Below, piece by piece: positions 1-11,043 of a stretch of DNA of 64,000 nucleotides. How positions within the stretch are numbered: position 1 is the first letter of the stretch; each line of letters begins with the position of its first letter. The notes beneath the pieces were generated by a model. The model was not told the origin of the DNA, did no database searches, and worked only from the letters and a program-made list of their open reading frames with translations. Source of the stretch: Platerodrilus igneus (taxonomy: Eukaryota > Arthropoda > Insecta > Coleoptera > Lycidae); assembly GCA_036346225.1 (NCBI GenBank), contig JARFIW010000500.1, positions 2,790,001 through 2,854,000 of the forward strand, in the 5' to 3' direction. The position numbers and the translations under genes are program-made.

Positions 1-1180
1 TTCATCAGCATTATTGATTTCGCAGGAGATGTGACTTTAACTTGGGGTGAATTTTACACTTGTCAAAAATTGCCCATAGTCTTCTAGGGTTTCTACAGTT
101 AGCTCTGCATTCATACTCTAGATATGCGTTCTTTTCGTTTCTAATAGCAGTAGTGACAAGGTTTTTAAGATTCTTGTACAATCGCAATTTGGCTGCATTC
201 TTGGTTACCATGTACTTGCGATATTCTTTGTTTCTCATATTAATCATAAGTTTGATAGTGCTCGTTATGTATGGAATTGTTCTTTTATTTAATTGAATTG
301 TCTTAAGAGGAGCACGCCTATCAAATATTGTTCTAATTGCAGTATTGAGAAGGTTTACTTCATCATCTAGATTAGTTATTGATTTCAATAAGTCCCACTG
401 GATATTACTCGCATCAGAGTCAAATTCATTCATATTGAAATGCTTAAAATCTCTAAAAGTAACGGTCTGCGTATGTTGTTTTGCTATTCTAAACTCAAAG
501 TTGCAAATAACTGCTCTATGGTCTGTAAGGTAATGAACATCAACTGTTTTAAATGATATAAGATTAATGTGTGAACTAGAGCATACTATATCAATTAGAC
601 TTGATCAGGTTTCTGTTACACGTGTTGGCTCATTCACGTGCTGCATTAAGTCAAACATTTCAAGTAGAGAACTTAATGTTTTGCAGTTTGAATCGTGGCG
701 AATAAAGTCGAGATTTACATCACCAACCAGAAAGATATTTTCATAATCAGTACAAATGTGTGACAGGATTAGCTCAAGTTCATCTAAACAAACTATATTT
801 GTGCTTGGTGATTTGTAAATAATGCCTGCTTTTAGATCTTGTTTGGGTGCCTTAATATTAATCCATAGTTGTTCTAGCAGTAATAGATTGTTAATATAAT
901 CGATTGAAATTAATTTAGCAGATTGATTGTTTCTGATATACCAACAGACTCCATCTCCCCTGGTAAGACAATCTGCTCTAATTAAATAATAATCAGAGAT
1001 ATTAATAAGGTTAGATGGAAAATCACTACTATTCAACCAGGTCTCAGTGACACCTTACCGATCACAATCGATAATTGAGGTAAATGACAAAAAGGCATTA
1101 AAACATGAGTTTAGAGATCTGATATTAATTAAACATACAAGTAGAAGTAGCATAGTTGGTTGATTTTTCTTTAATTCGGC
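1..1180 (-). pseudogene. LINE ORF2: endonuclease domain and pre-RT linker (broken, cut by window)
   Basis: The endonuclease/exonuclease/phosphatase domain reads from about 1180 down to 545. An N-terminal NIRSLN-type motif and a TETWLNSS segment (normally the catalytic glutamate region) lie upstream of 1036. The GDVNLD motif, equivalent to the usual GDFN, lies near 720. A stop interrupts the reading near 1047-1060. A second open stretch (433-11) is rich in basic and aromatic residues and contains a typical linker segment (CRANCRNPRRLWAIFDK) between endonuclease and RT. This enzyme would nick chromosomal DNA and prime reverse transcription on the target. The RT itself is outside the window. A second, diverged copy of the endonuclease is at 10139-10759. 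Confidence 0.8.
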
Positions 1181-1216
1181 CTGCAGATGTTGAAGTCTAT
1201 GATGTTTCTTTAATTG

Positions 1217-1476
1217 CTATCTAAATAAGTTGTACTCAATTTTAGCAGTTTCTCTTTTTAGTGCTTGTATGTAGCAGGGGCACTCTTTATCTACTGCTGT
1301 GTGGTTTTCATCTATATCCATGTTTAATTTGGATTTGGCCTGCAAGCAGTTTGAACATTTAGCTGTACAGTTTTTATAGTGGTGATTTCCTGAGCATAAT
1401 GAGCAGATTACATCAGAGTTGCAGTTCTGAGCATAGTGATTAAATTTCAAGCATTTATAACACTGAATCACGTTAA
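1217..1476 (-). pseudogene. LINE ORF1, C-terminal zinc-knuckle part
   Basis: This segment shows successive retroviral-type zinc knuckles: CYKCLKFNHYAQNC is a canonical CX2CX4HX4C, followed by CSLCSGNHHYKNC and a partial CSNC. After them comes the conserved HTAVDKECP stretch, which the second LINE (10792-11043) also carries as HTATDPECP. ORF1 proteins of this type bind the element RNA and form ribonucleoprotein particles. The segment joins in frame to 4504-4753 once the piggyBac is removed, through the residues HVNVIQCYKC. Confidence 0.85.
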
Positions 1477-1680
1477 CCCTTTAACAGATTATGGTTAAAT
1501 ATAAGGCCACAACCAATAATGACCAAATTACTATGTTATTTTCATCAATAATAAGCTTTATGTTAATAAATGGTTTCCGAAATGGATTGTGAGCAATATC
1601 ATAGCCACATTTGTAGATGAATGTGCATGGTTAGTTATCCAATACTAATATGGCTATGCCAGTAGTCACAAACCATTACC

Positions 1681-1977
1681 TTACATGTGATTTTTCCAAT
1701 GCTCCACCGAAGGTACTACATTGGCCAGGAAACGAGTTTTTCTTACCAGGAAAATTTGGAATTTTGCCGAACCCTTGCTGTTCCAAGCAAGGTAAGGATC
1801 TTTAACGCGCGTGACAACACTCACACACGGCACCTCCATTTTACCTCTCATCCGAGCAAAGGTGTATTTTTGTGAAAAATGCTCGCCTAACATTTTTCAA
1901 ACGGACCGTGTCGAAATTCAAACCCAGGACCTTGGGTGTAGTAGTCACACACATACCAACTATGCAACGGAGCCGCC
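1681..1977 (-). mobile_element. tRNA-derived SINE inserted in the piggyBac
   Basis: A 15-bp direct repeat (tcacaaaccattacc) flanks it at 1666-1680 and 1978-1992, as expected for a target duplication made by LINE machinery. Read on the minus strand, its head (1977-1900) resembles a tRNA gene: an A-box-like stretch (GCATAGTTGGTATG) and, about 35 nt on, a B-box-like stretch (GGGTTTGAATTTC). Such internal promoters are used by RNA polymerase III. The roughly 220-bp body shows nothing I recognise, and no poly-A tail is visible at the 1681 side. Confidence 0.7.
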
Positions 1978-2186
1978 TCACAAACCATTACCATAGAATA
2001 GATGTGTGCAGGTGTTTATTTGTTTATTATTAATTTATCATTAAAATAGCAAAGTGTTTACAGAAAACTTTTTTGATAGTGACTAAACACAGTATAAAAT
2101 ATTTATAGACTTATTGGCGAGTTTGTGTTTTGTGGCACTAAGAAGATTGCCGTGTTCTTCTAAAGGTAACCTAATATTTTTGGATC

Positions 2187-4254
2187 ATGGCTCGTTCGTA
2201 CAAATATTCTGTACTCGAAAACATGAATCCAGATCATCTATTTGATTTTATTGAAGGCATATCAAAAAGTCAGGCTTATAATTCAAATGCGGGTGGTGAT
2301 AGCGATGCCGATGATCAGTTATATACTGAAACTGTATCACATTCTATTAGTACAACACGTAGAAATTCTGCAGTTGGATTATCTATAGTATCAGATTTCG
2401 ATACTTCCTCAACATTAGCAACTGCTAATGTGCCAGTTACTCGACCTACATGTGTTTCTGCTAAGAGAAAAATTACAGAGCTAGTACAACCTTCAGAGCA
2501 GTTTGAAGAAGATTCAGATAACTCAATTGCAGATCCTGATTTCCTTCCAGAACCATTTGATACGAATATGCCTACTTTGGATATTCTGACAGACAATTAT
2601 TTTATAAAAAGTGATGAGGATAGGATGTTGATAGTGATGATGACAATAATGTTGATGCCGCAAATGATAATAATGAATGTGGTATTTCTAAAATATATAC
2701 TTACAGCTTTCAAAAAAACTGCAACAAATCCCTACTGTTTATGCAAGCTGTCCTTTTGTAAATAATTATGGTCCAACATTTATAGCACATAACAACCGTT
2801 GGATGTTTTTAAGAGTTTCCTTAGTGACGAAATCATACAGAATATAGTAGAGCAATCTAACTTATATGATCAACAAAAAGGTGTCAATTTAAGTCTGGAA
2901 GCACTCAAATTACTGGCGTTCGTAGGAATGCCGGTGTTGATGAGTATCTATAATTCACTTTCATTGAGATTATATTGGTCTTCCAATGAAAATTTTCATG
3001 TGCAAAGGATATCTAGCATAGAGTTTGAAACGTTTTTTGTGTATTTTACGATACCTATATATTAATGATAATACTAATATGCCTGAACGGAAATTGCAAA
3101 ATTTTGATAAACTATTCAAAATAAGGCGTCTTATTATATTTCGCAATGAAAAGTTTCGGAAAAATTTTAATTCTTCCAGAAACTTGGCAATAGATGAAGG
3201 CTGGTTGGCTTAAAAAAATGCACGTTTCTAAAACAATACATGCCACTGTAGTCAACCAAATGGGGTTTCAAGATCTGGGTTATTGCTTGTTCAGAATTCG
3301 GTTATGCACTTCGCTTGGAAGTTTATGAAGGTAAAACTAAAATTACCCCAGAAGAAGGATCATTAGGAGAACGAACTGTTTTACAGTTATACAAAAATTA
3401 CAGACAAAAAGGACACTGTTGGTATTTTGAAAACTTTTCAGTAGCTTTGATTTTGACAAAACTATTAAAAAATAATACATTTGCTTGTGGTACTTTTCGC
3501 ATCAACCGCAAGCACTACCCTAAACACTGTTAGTGGAAGACAAAAAATTGAAATCAAGTGAAAGTGATTATGCTATGAGTGAGGACTTTTCTGTTGGTAA
3601 ATGGCTTGACAGAGGGAAGTAAAGTGTTCTAGTTGTCAGTTAATTCCATAATCCTAGTGCTATCACAAAAGTTTTGAGAACTGATATTACAGGAAAACGC
3701 CAACTTGTAAATTGCCCCCAACCAATTGCTGACTATAACCAATATATGGGTGGACTTGACAGGTTCGATCAGATGATAGCAACCTATTCAATATCTTGCA
3801 AATCACGGTGGTGGTGGGTTAAACTTTTCTACTGTTTTATTGACGCAACTATAACAAATGCTTACATTACATTCAAAATATCTGTAAAGCAAAACAACAG
3901 AAAAGCAAAAGCACTTTTACATCTAAACTTTCGCAGCATACTTGCCGACCAGCTGATTGGAGATTAATGTTCTAAAAAACGCCGTGGCAGGAAAGGCAGC
4001 GTAGTTATTACAAAATCAAAATTGAAGAAAATTAATGGCTGGGTAATAGGTACAGACAGTTTGCTCGGAAATCAAAATGTGGGAAGTCATCTACTAGAAG
4101 ATGTGCCTACCGCAGTACACGAGCAAAAGTATCTAGGTCCAGCATTGTTTTTAAAGCATGCGATGTAGCTTTGTGCCTAACTTGTTTTGCGCCTTTTCAT
4201 GAAAATGAACTTGAATTATTGTATACCTATTTTTATCAACTAGTGGCTATATAA
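2187..4254 (+). pseudogene. piggyBac transposase (DDE_Tnp_1_7 family), decayed
   Basis: The chosen start is MARSYKYSVLE at 2187. The acidic N-terminus is followed by the family core in several frames. The first catalytic Asp region reads LAIDEGWLA (usually IDEGM) near 3190. The second, usually YFDNFF, reads YFENFS near 3430, an Asp-to-Glu change. The third region, near 3720-3770, keeps CPQPIADYNQYMGGLDRFDQ, typical of PGBD proteins. A C-terminal cysteine-rich zinc-binding tail (CAYRS, KACDVALCLTCFAPFH) spans about 4100-4200 and the stop is at 4252-4254. At least five frame breaks make it non-functional. These enzymes cut and paste at TTAA without leaving a footprint. Confidence 0.9.
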
Positions 4255-4503
4255 AACAATAATAAATAACAAATACATTTAGGTTTATTTAAAGTAGCAA
4301 TTTAAATAACCACAAAACATTAGAAAAGTATACAAGGTCAAGATGGTTTGTGACCACTAATATAACCATCCCCCATCTACACTATTAAGTAACAATTAAT
4401 TTTTTAAATATTTTTTGTAGGCCTTATACACTAACTTTTATTGGCTGGATTTAAAAAACTAACAATAATACAAAAAAAAAAAATTTACGTGTTAAAGGGT
4501 TAA

Positions 4504-5475
4504 CATGGTTGTGGACATTCCCCATGAACCAGCCTACTGCAACCTTCCCTGGATTTAATAAAGCACTGTGAGTTTCTGGGTCTGCTTCTACAACTATTAC
4601 TGAGCTTCTTCCATTTTGTGTTTCAAATGTTTTTAAAACTTTAAGATGAAATTTACTTGTTGCAGAATTTAGATTATTTTGCTTAATTATTTTTTCACTA
4701 TTTTTGTCATTATATGAATCTACGTCATCTGGATTGATATTAACTATTCTCACTTTTGGCCTATTAAGGTTAGGTGCCTCAACATTATACTTATTGTCTG
4801 GTACCTCACTGATTTTATTGCCAAGTAACTTGCGATCTGAATGGCTTACACAGCCAATTACTTCCCATGTGATGCTTCACCGACTTTGGAGATGTTTACT
4901 CCCATTTCCACCGGATTGACAGTCTCTTTTATTTCAGCTTTGGTTTGTTTACTTTGCTGAGAGTTAATAGGTTTTATGACAAGCACTGGTTCAGATTTTG
5001 CTGCATTTGCATGACTTTACATTGTTAGTATTAGGATTCCTTAGTTGATTAGAAATGCTGTTTTTGGTCACAATCTCCAGAAGTTCATTTTTAAAGATGT
5101 TAAACAGTGCATTCATGTTGTTTAATGCTTTTTTCATTTTAGATTGTAACACGTCCTCAATGAGTTGATTGATTATTTTTGTTTCTGAACCGCCATTATT
5201 TTCACTTTCTTCTATTTAAAAGAAAGAAGCATTGATTTTGCATTTTATTTTTGCAACTTTTTCTTTGCAATATTTTTGCTACCCTTACACTTGCTCCTTA
5301 GAATAGGAGACTCCCCTATGGACGTTAATGAAGCATTTAAATAATCTAATCCTGTATCTACATCCAAATATTGGTCATCCTCACTACAACCTGGCACTAC
5401 AAATTGGTCATGTACTACTTGTAATGGGCAATTTTCATACCTTTCAATAATCCATAATGTAAAGTTGTCATCCAT
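4504..5475 (-). pseudogene. LINE ORF1, N-terminal and middle part
   Basis: It starts at an ATG at 5475 (MDDNFTLWIIERYENC) and reads leftward. A likely coiled-coil stretch of alternating Glu/Lys and Asn with hydrophobics lies around 5190-5060. A conserved segment at 4753-4504 contains VVEADPETHSALL and a terminal HNHVN that abuts the piggyBac TTAA. Several stops and shifts lie between 5245 and 4760, so the gene is dead. The assignment rests on its order upstream of the CCHC knuckles and endonuclease rather than on recognition of the N-terminus itself. Confidence 0.65.
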
Positions 5476-5805
5476 TATGTCACCTTTCTAAGATCTTTGG
5501 AAATCCAATGACAACTTTTCTTAAAACGATTACAGCAATATTTTGACCACTGTTATTCCATTCTTATATCATTGTCAATGATGTTTCAAAAATCAATGCT
5601 GCCAGGGGTTTAACTTTATAAATTTATATTTAATTAAATAAATATATGAGTGATTATTCTGCACTAAGAATTATAAAATCAAAACAGAAAGTTACTTAGA
5701 GATTATAACTAGTAAAAAAAACACCACTTATTATACTGACATTCTTAGAATACTACTACAAAAATCACAAAATAAAAATATTAACTGAACCAAACACTTT
5801 ATTAC

Positions 5806-5957
5806 CTCAGATGATATGGAACTATCAAAGAAATCTACTGCAGTACTGGTATGGTGCCTCAGTATCATAAGTAGTGTGAAGGTCTTTCCCATGAGAACAG
5901 AATTTCTTAAGTCCCATTGCTTGTACTTCTCATAATCTCCACAGGAAGTACAAATTC
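5806..5957 (-). CDS. Possible coding exon of an unidentified gene
   Basis: On the minus strand, 152 bp are open and flanked by plausible splice signals: an acceptor ttgcaacag before 5957 and a donor GAG|GTAATA after 5806. The translation has two closely spaced cysteines (ICTSCGDYEKYKQWDLRNSV), then a hydrophobic run with MGKTFTLLM and VDFFDSS. Codon use is less AT-biased than the surroundings and looks protein-like, unlike the neighbouring noncoding DNA. I do not recognise the protein. It lies on the same strand as PCIF1 and downstream of it, but does not resemble the PCIF1 sequence I know. It could also be a fragment of a mobile element. Confidence 0.3.
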
Positions 5958-6531
5958 CTGTTGCAAGAGTAGATGACTCTTATTCAACAATAGGCATATT
6001 TGTGTTTTTAATGTAACTGAACTTCTATAACCTTATGATTAATAAATCATACAATACAACAGTACCTACTGTATTGTTCCTTCCCATTTATTCCGTGTTA
6101 CTTATCAATAAGCTAATTATAAGTAGTGCCCTAAATAAATGTTAAATTATAAATAGCTTGTTATAACATTATTTTATAGAAACAATTATTGTAATTTACA
6201 AATTGTAAATTATACTCATTATACTATTTGTAATTAGCACAATCAATAATTCATATATTACAATAGCAAGGGAGTATACAATTATGGATTAAAGCAGTTT
6301 AGCTAATGAGTGGCAATCATGTAGACACGATCTATGCAATTTTCACCTATATATCATGACAAAAAAAATCAATTTAAATATTGGCATACCATCATGAAAT
6401 TTGGTACACTTGTAGCCTACAGTACTCTTTAAACAATATATTTTTTAAAAAAATTTAGAATTCCGATTTTGAGTTTTCCAAAAAAGTAGATTCGTAAGTT
6501 GTTTTTTATAAATCATTGGATGCAATCTGCC

Positions 6532-6577
<46 letters not shown>

Positions 6578-7766
6578 GAAACTCCATTTAAAACTGAATA
6601 AAATGCAACAAATTCCAGCTCTCTAGGTCAAATAGTTTTGGCGCTACGACCGATTAAAGATCTTGACGCAAGGCAAAAACCACAAATTTTCAAAAATTCA
6701 AAAAATCATAACCAACGGTCAAAAAAATTAGAATTTTGCAGCTTTCATCCTTATGTTAGGTACTAATGACATACCAAAAATTATCCGAATATGATTCGGT
6801 CGAATTTATTGAGTTGGGTCATTTAACACAATAAAGGTTGGCAGTTCTACGGTGTTGCCATTAATACTTCTTGACAATGGGAATATTCGTGTATCATTCA
6901 TTAAATATATTAAAATTTAAACTAACATTGGCAATGCAGCATTTTATTCAGTTGTGACGTCATCCTAAAGTTATAGCGAATGGACTATACCTATTTTTCA
7001 CGAGAAATTGATTTGTGAAAAAATATAGTGTTCCGTTTGAAAAAACCGAGAATAGTTACATTTTAAGTAAAGCAGTAGCCCTATATAGCATTGTGCTTTT
7101 TGAAAAAGTTTGGTACGTATTTTGTAAGTCAAATATTATTGAAAGTCGATGGTGCAACAAGACTTGACAAATTTTTATTAGAGCCATAGCAACGCGGCTC
7201 CAAAGTTGACTCGATTTCCACATTAAAGTGGCAATATCTCCGGAATGGGCACATTTAACCACATAATTTTAATTGTAAATGCCACCGGGAATCCGAATAT
7301 GCAAAAATACACACGATGTGCTATTTAAAAAACACAAGTTTGGCTCAGCAGTTTTTATGAATCACCCTGTATGCACCTAAATATTTTCAAAATGTAGGTG
7401 CAATGATCAAATGGTACCATGCACAAGTTGGTTTTAACATATCTAATTGGTATGGAGCAATCCTCCATCCAAGCACTAAACATCCACCCTGTATAATATG
7501 AATCACTTCAAACATCGTTTAAGTGTAACAGCTATTTTACGCAATACTCAATTTCTTTCTAAATTTAGTACTAAATTTGTTTTTAAATTTAGAAGTATTT
7601 TTAGAAAGGTGTAATACATAGAAATTTAGTTCATAATTTAGGATATAAATTATGTGTATAATTTATATAACCCGTCCTATTTTTCTCAATAAATCGACTC
7701 CTCCCAAATCTGCTCTATAGTTCCATTTTAATTTCATAATGAATTGCACCTAGCACACAGTTTGTG
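5958..7766. other. AT-rich noncoding stretch with repeat remnants
   Basis: No gene is seen. The stretch contains an (AT)n array at 6535-6575. An end reading CACCCTGTAT at 7362-7374 closes a sequence (about 6900-7372) that looks like the terminal part of a Tc1/mariner-type element, since the same CAGGGTG terminus bounds the element at 31784-40437. The remainder shows no recognisable structure. Confidence 0.4.
6535..6575. repeat. (AT)n microsatellite
   Basis: An uninterrupted alternating AT run of about 40 bp. Similar runs occur at 8179-8194 and 9719-9761. Confidence 0.95.
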
Positions 7767-8190
7767 CCTGCAGTGTCAGGTGAAACGGCACAAAGGCACA
7801 AACGGCGTGCTGCCGGCAGGATGCTCTTGTGGCTTAGAGAGAGTCACTTGCCATGACATTAATTTATTTTTGATTAATTTGACTCATTATGTTACTTGTG
7901 CTTATAGTTATAATTTTTTGGCTAAAGGCAGTTGAGTCGGACTTCTTCCGTGCCAACTGTTACCAAGAGAAAACCTGCAGTGTCAGGTGAAATAGCACAA
8001 AGGCACAAACTGTGTGGTAGGTGCAACTGTATAAATATTACAACTTTGCTACTCCTGTCCTGATGAGCTCCAATTAGGGCGAAACGCATCGGCAGAATGC
8101 CCTTGTGGCGTAGAGTGAGTCACTTGGAATGATATTAATTTATTTTTGATTAATTTAAGACTTATGTTACTTTATCTTATATATATATAT
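7767..8190 (+). repeat. Two imperfect tandem copies of a unit carrying a ribozyme-like motif
   Basis: Copy 1 (about 7767-7920) and copy 2 (about 7974-8190) both start with cctgcagtgtcaggtgaaa. They share gcacaaaggcacaaac, then a segment with cttgtggc-tagag-gagtcactt, and end in an identical attaatttatttttgattaa stretch. Copy 2 has about 60 bp that copy 1 lacks, and these hold the 5' half of the hammerhead fold described at 8051-8120. Tandem or partial duplication around a hammerhead is known from Penelope-like elements, retrozymes and some satellites. No reverse transcriptase of the Penelope type is visible nearby. Confidence 0.75.
8051..8120 (+). ncRNA. Hammerhead ribozyme-like fold
   Basis: The core is complete: CTGATGA at 8060-8066, stem II GCTC/GGGC around a CAATTA loop at 8067-8080, and GAAA at 8081-8084. 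Stem III is ACGC (8084-8087) paired with GCGT (8108-8111), with an inner GGCA-GAA-TGCC hairpin (8091-8101). The predicted cleavage site is after A8112 in the GUA triplet. Stem I pairs C8059 with G8113 and T8058 with A8114, then after an internal loop 8051-8054 (actc) with 8117-8120 (gagt). The layout is of type I, closed by stems II and III. Pairings were worked out by eye; cleavage activity is not known. Confidence 0.7.
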
Positions 8191-8194
8191 ATAT

Positions 8195-9713
8195 TGCTGT
8201 AATTAGTGGTTGTTTAAGGGTGTATTATATAGCAATGGTCATGTAGTAATCAGAAATCACAATAGGAAGCAGAAAACTGCATTTATTTAAGAGAAAATTG
8301 AGTAATTGGGATAGTTTGTAAATAGTAAGCAGTTAACACCCTGTATATAGAGTATAAGTAGTTTTAAGCGATGCAAATAGACACAATAAGACTCATAGTT
8401 AGCATAGAAGTAAGTAATTCATGCATTAGGTAAATAACAGATATTTAACACCCGGTATATAGAGTTTTAGTAATTTTAAGTAAGGCAAATAACTATATTT
8501 TTAGTGGAAGCACGCGTATTTAGAAGTAAGCATAGTTCATATAATTAAACACGCATTCAAAAAAAGTTCTAATTATTTATGATAATACGGAGATAAGAGA
8601 TAAAACTTAAAGAAGCTTTGTGAGTGCGTAGAAACAATTAACAATTTTTAATAGTAAAGGTAATTAAAAATGCGTAAAGAAATAAACACACACGAAAATT
8701 GAAATTCGAATTGCATCAGGTATTTGTGTATAATATGGAAACGCGATTATTTTCCCAAAACACCGCATGGTCTGATAACAAGGCATATGTAAGCAAACAA
8801 CAATTACTCGAAAGGCCTAGAATGTTACATCAGAAAACCACTTGAAGTGTAGAAAATAGAGAGACCTGATTGGTTAAGATTAGTAGGCCATGCCCACAGA
8901 CAAAGGAGGAGATACCCATATATTAACAGCGAGAAATGATAACAGAGCTCAATTTGCAACTCAACAAAGGCCAAGGTGCGTCACTCTGAATGTAAGAGTA
9001 ACGCGTAAGAATAAAATTTAAAAGTGAAAATTGTTTAGTGACAGATAGTGCGACGAAGATGAGAATTTCTATTGCCGATTAACAGCTCTGAGGCTGGTGA
9101 GAATAATCTGAGTCTGGGGAGAATAATTCTAAGTTGAAGGCAAATGAAAATGTTCTAAGTTTGGTGATTGGACGATAATAAATCTAAGTCGGATGACGAT
9201 AAAAAATCTAAGTTTAATAATAATAATCCAGAGGGTGATGACAATAATTCAAATGTAATAATTCAAGCGTTGGGATAGATAATATTTTACATGGCTATAT
9301 AATAATTCCGAATTGGTGGAAAATAATTTCGAATATGATGTTAATGATAATGCATAAAAAACTCTAATTGGTTAGTTGATAATGGATGCGTTGATAGTCT
9401 TGGTGTATTTTAATAATTTTCAAAACCTGTACATAATATTCCTTTTTATTATATGGAATTAACTAACTTCATTTTATAATTCAAAATAAAAGCTAGTCGA
9501 GGCCGAGTAATAAAATTTGTGGGAGTGTAATTTGATAATTTACACAGAGGTGGAGTTATAAGTAGAATACACCATTGATACTGAGTACGGTGTTATCACA
9601 TCAAGTATTTACGAGACAGCCCAAAGTCGGAGATCGAGAGTTCCAGTTAATACCTAGCATATTTATATTATGCGGCCCAACGTCGGCGCATGATAGTTAC
9701 AGGAGTTCATAAG

Positions 9714-9718
<5 letters not shown>
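8195..9718. other. Noncoding, weak internal repeats, possible LTR-like remnant
   Basis: No coding region is seen. Two diverged copies of a roughly 110-bp unit (caccctgtatatagag at 8337, cacccggtatatagag at 8448) are followed at 9090-9340 by a string of short, degenerate aataattctaagttgg-type repeats of about 25 bp. Near 9480-9620 a polyadenylation-like aataaaag precedes a sequence that could be the end of an old LTR. None of this is strong enough for an element call. Confidence 0.35.

Positions 9719-9761
<43 letters not shown>
9719..9761. repeat. (AT)n microsatellite
   Basis: An alternating AT run of about 42 bp, directly followed by a CAGGGTG terminus of a mariner-like end. Confidence 0.95.
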
Positions 9762-9764
<3 letters not shown>

Positions 9765-10138
9765 GGTGCCCACAATCTATCTCCGTATATGGGTAACTTT
9801 TTTATTATAGAAGATACAATGTTGGTTAAATTAGCAAAGTTGAAGAGAAATTTACGAGTAGTATGATGCTTTTTTGAAAACTCACCTAGATGCTCAATTT
9901 TTTTAGATATTTGAAAAAAACTGAAATTTGCCATTTTCTTCAAACGCTAATAACTTTTTAACGGTTTAACCTATAGAGAAAATAAAAACTGCTTGTAAGG
10001 TAACTTTTTACGTAGAATTCAATAGCGTATATGACAATTTTAATTGGAAATGGGTTTTCAAGCTACAAACATAACCTCACTTTTTAAATGGAAACCATAG
10101 TTCAATATAACCCAAATGGAAAGGTTTTTCTTTTCTGA
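9762..10138. mobile_element. Probable solo end of a Tc1/mariner-like element
   Basis: It begins acagggtgcccacaat right after the AT array. The CAGGGTG start matches the terminus of the element at 31784, though the inner sequence differs. The interior is AT-rich noncoding DNA, as is common in long terminal arms of this group. It abuts the LINE fragment at 10139, and no second terminus is found. Weak call. Confidence 0.35.
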
Positions 10139-11043
10139 TTACCCTGATGTAAGGGTTGATGTACTTATTTTCAGTTGAGTATATGGAAAGAATCCATTTT
10201 CACTAAAAGCATTTAGATATTCGTTGACATAATTGTTATGACTATTATTAATGTTTATATTAACGTCACCAGTAAAAATCTCAGTTTCTTCTAAAAAGAT
10301 CCTTAGGTCATCAATAAATAAGTTTTCCCTGATAGGTGGAGGTTTATAAGCTGCTGTAATACCAAAAGATAATTTATCCTGTCTTAAAATGATTCTACTA
10401 ATTGTAACCTGACTCTGGTTTAACCTTTTATGTGAGCCTTGGACATTCAATAAAGTGGTTATGAATATTATAATGCCATCATTTCTGTTGTAATTTGCAT
10501 TATTATAGTATGTGTCAAAACCTGGTAAATTAAATTGCTTTACTGAAATTAGTTGAAAACATTCACTCAAAATAATTATATCACAATAGTATAGTTCATA
10601 TAACTGAAAACAAGCAATCAAATTATCAAAATTTTGTTTTATACTCCTAATGTTTAAATGAAATATAGTTAAAACCTTATTATTAAGAGTAACCTGTTGT
10701 TTCAAAGTTTCCTCGTTCACATAAAGACCCGCCCGTCCTATTTCCACTTCTTCAGACACATCGTAGATTATCTCCTGTGATAAATTGAAATTTATAAATG
10801 AATACTATAGTCTAGTTTATTTTTCAGCACTTCCACTTGGTATTTGAAACTTGGACATTCAGGGTCTGTGGCTGTGTGTGCTACACAGTGGTTTAAATTA
10901 TATTTGTTATTTGCCATTTCGCAGTTTGTACATTTATAATGCGTTTTTGGACACTTGGATTTATCATGATAAGTTGGTGCATAATTTGATCGGTGTTCAG
11001 GATATGTTGTAGCAGCTAAATTTTGTAGTTCCCAGACATACAT
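10139..11043 (-). mobile_element. Second LINE fragment: ORF1 knuckle end plus endonuclease
   Basis: Read leftward, 11043-10792 is the end of an ORF1 with CPKTHYKCTNC and HTATDPECPSF, aligning with the same region of the LINE at 1217-1471. Next, 10759-10139 is a 206-residue open frame starting at MSEEVEIGRAG. It contains the endonuclease N-terminal motif TIFHLNIRSIKQNFDNL, the SEC-FQLISV segment where ETWL is usual, and GDVNINI near the end (the GDFN motif). The 3' part of the endonuclease, the RT and the tail are missing. This copy preserves the endonuclease better than the first. Confidence 0.8.

Larger units (their letters stand above)
1477..4499 (+). mobile_element. piggyBac-family DNA transposon, 3.0 kb, TTAA flanked
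   Basis: The ends are CCCTTTAACA at 1477-1486 and its exact inverse TGTTAAAGGG at 4490-4499. They are flanked by TTAA at 1473-1476 and 4500-4503, the target duplication diagnostic of the piggyBac superfamily. The length of about 3 kb fits a once-autonomous copy. It carries a decayed transposase (2187-4254) and a SINE in its 5' untranslated part (1681-1977). It sits inside ORF1 of the LINE. Confidence 0.95.
1..5475 (-). mobile_element. Non-LTR retrotransposon (LINE), 5' part, split by a piggyBac
   Basis: Read on the minus strand, this holds the 5' half of a two-ORF LINE. ORF1 starts at 5475, continues to 4504, resumes after the piggyBac at 1476 and ends near 1217. An endonuclease domain follows at about 1180-545, then the linker toward a reverse transcriptase that is cut by the window edge. 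The architecture (ORF1 with CCHC knuckles, then apurinic-like endonuclease plus RT) is that of Jockey/I/CR1-type elements; the exact clade is not decided. Stops and frameshifts break both ORFs. Deleting the piggyBac together with one TTAA copy makes ORF1 continuous across the junction, which proves the insertion order. Confidence 0.85.

Noticed and set aside
7767..8190. CRISPR-like array
   Set aside because: Only two long, unequal copies with no spacers; the organism is an animal.
9660..9690. tRNA-Lys type primer-binding site (ggcccaacgtcgg)
   Set aside because: It resembles one by eye, but no LTR pair or gag/pol follows it.
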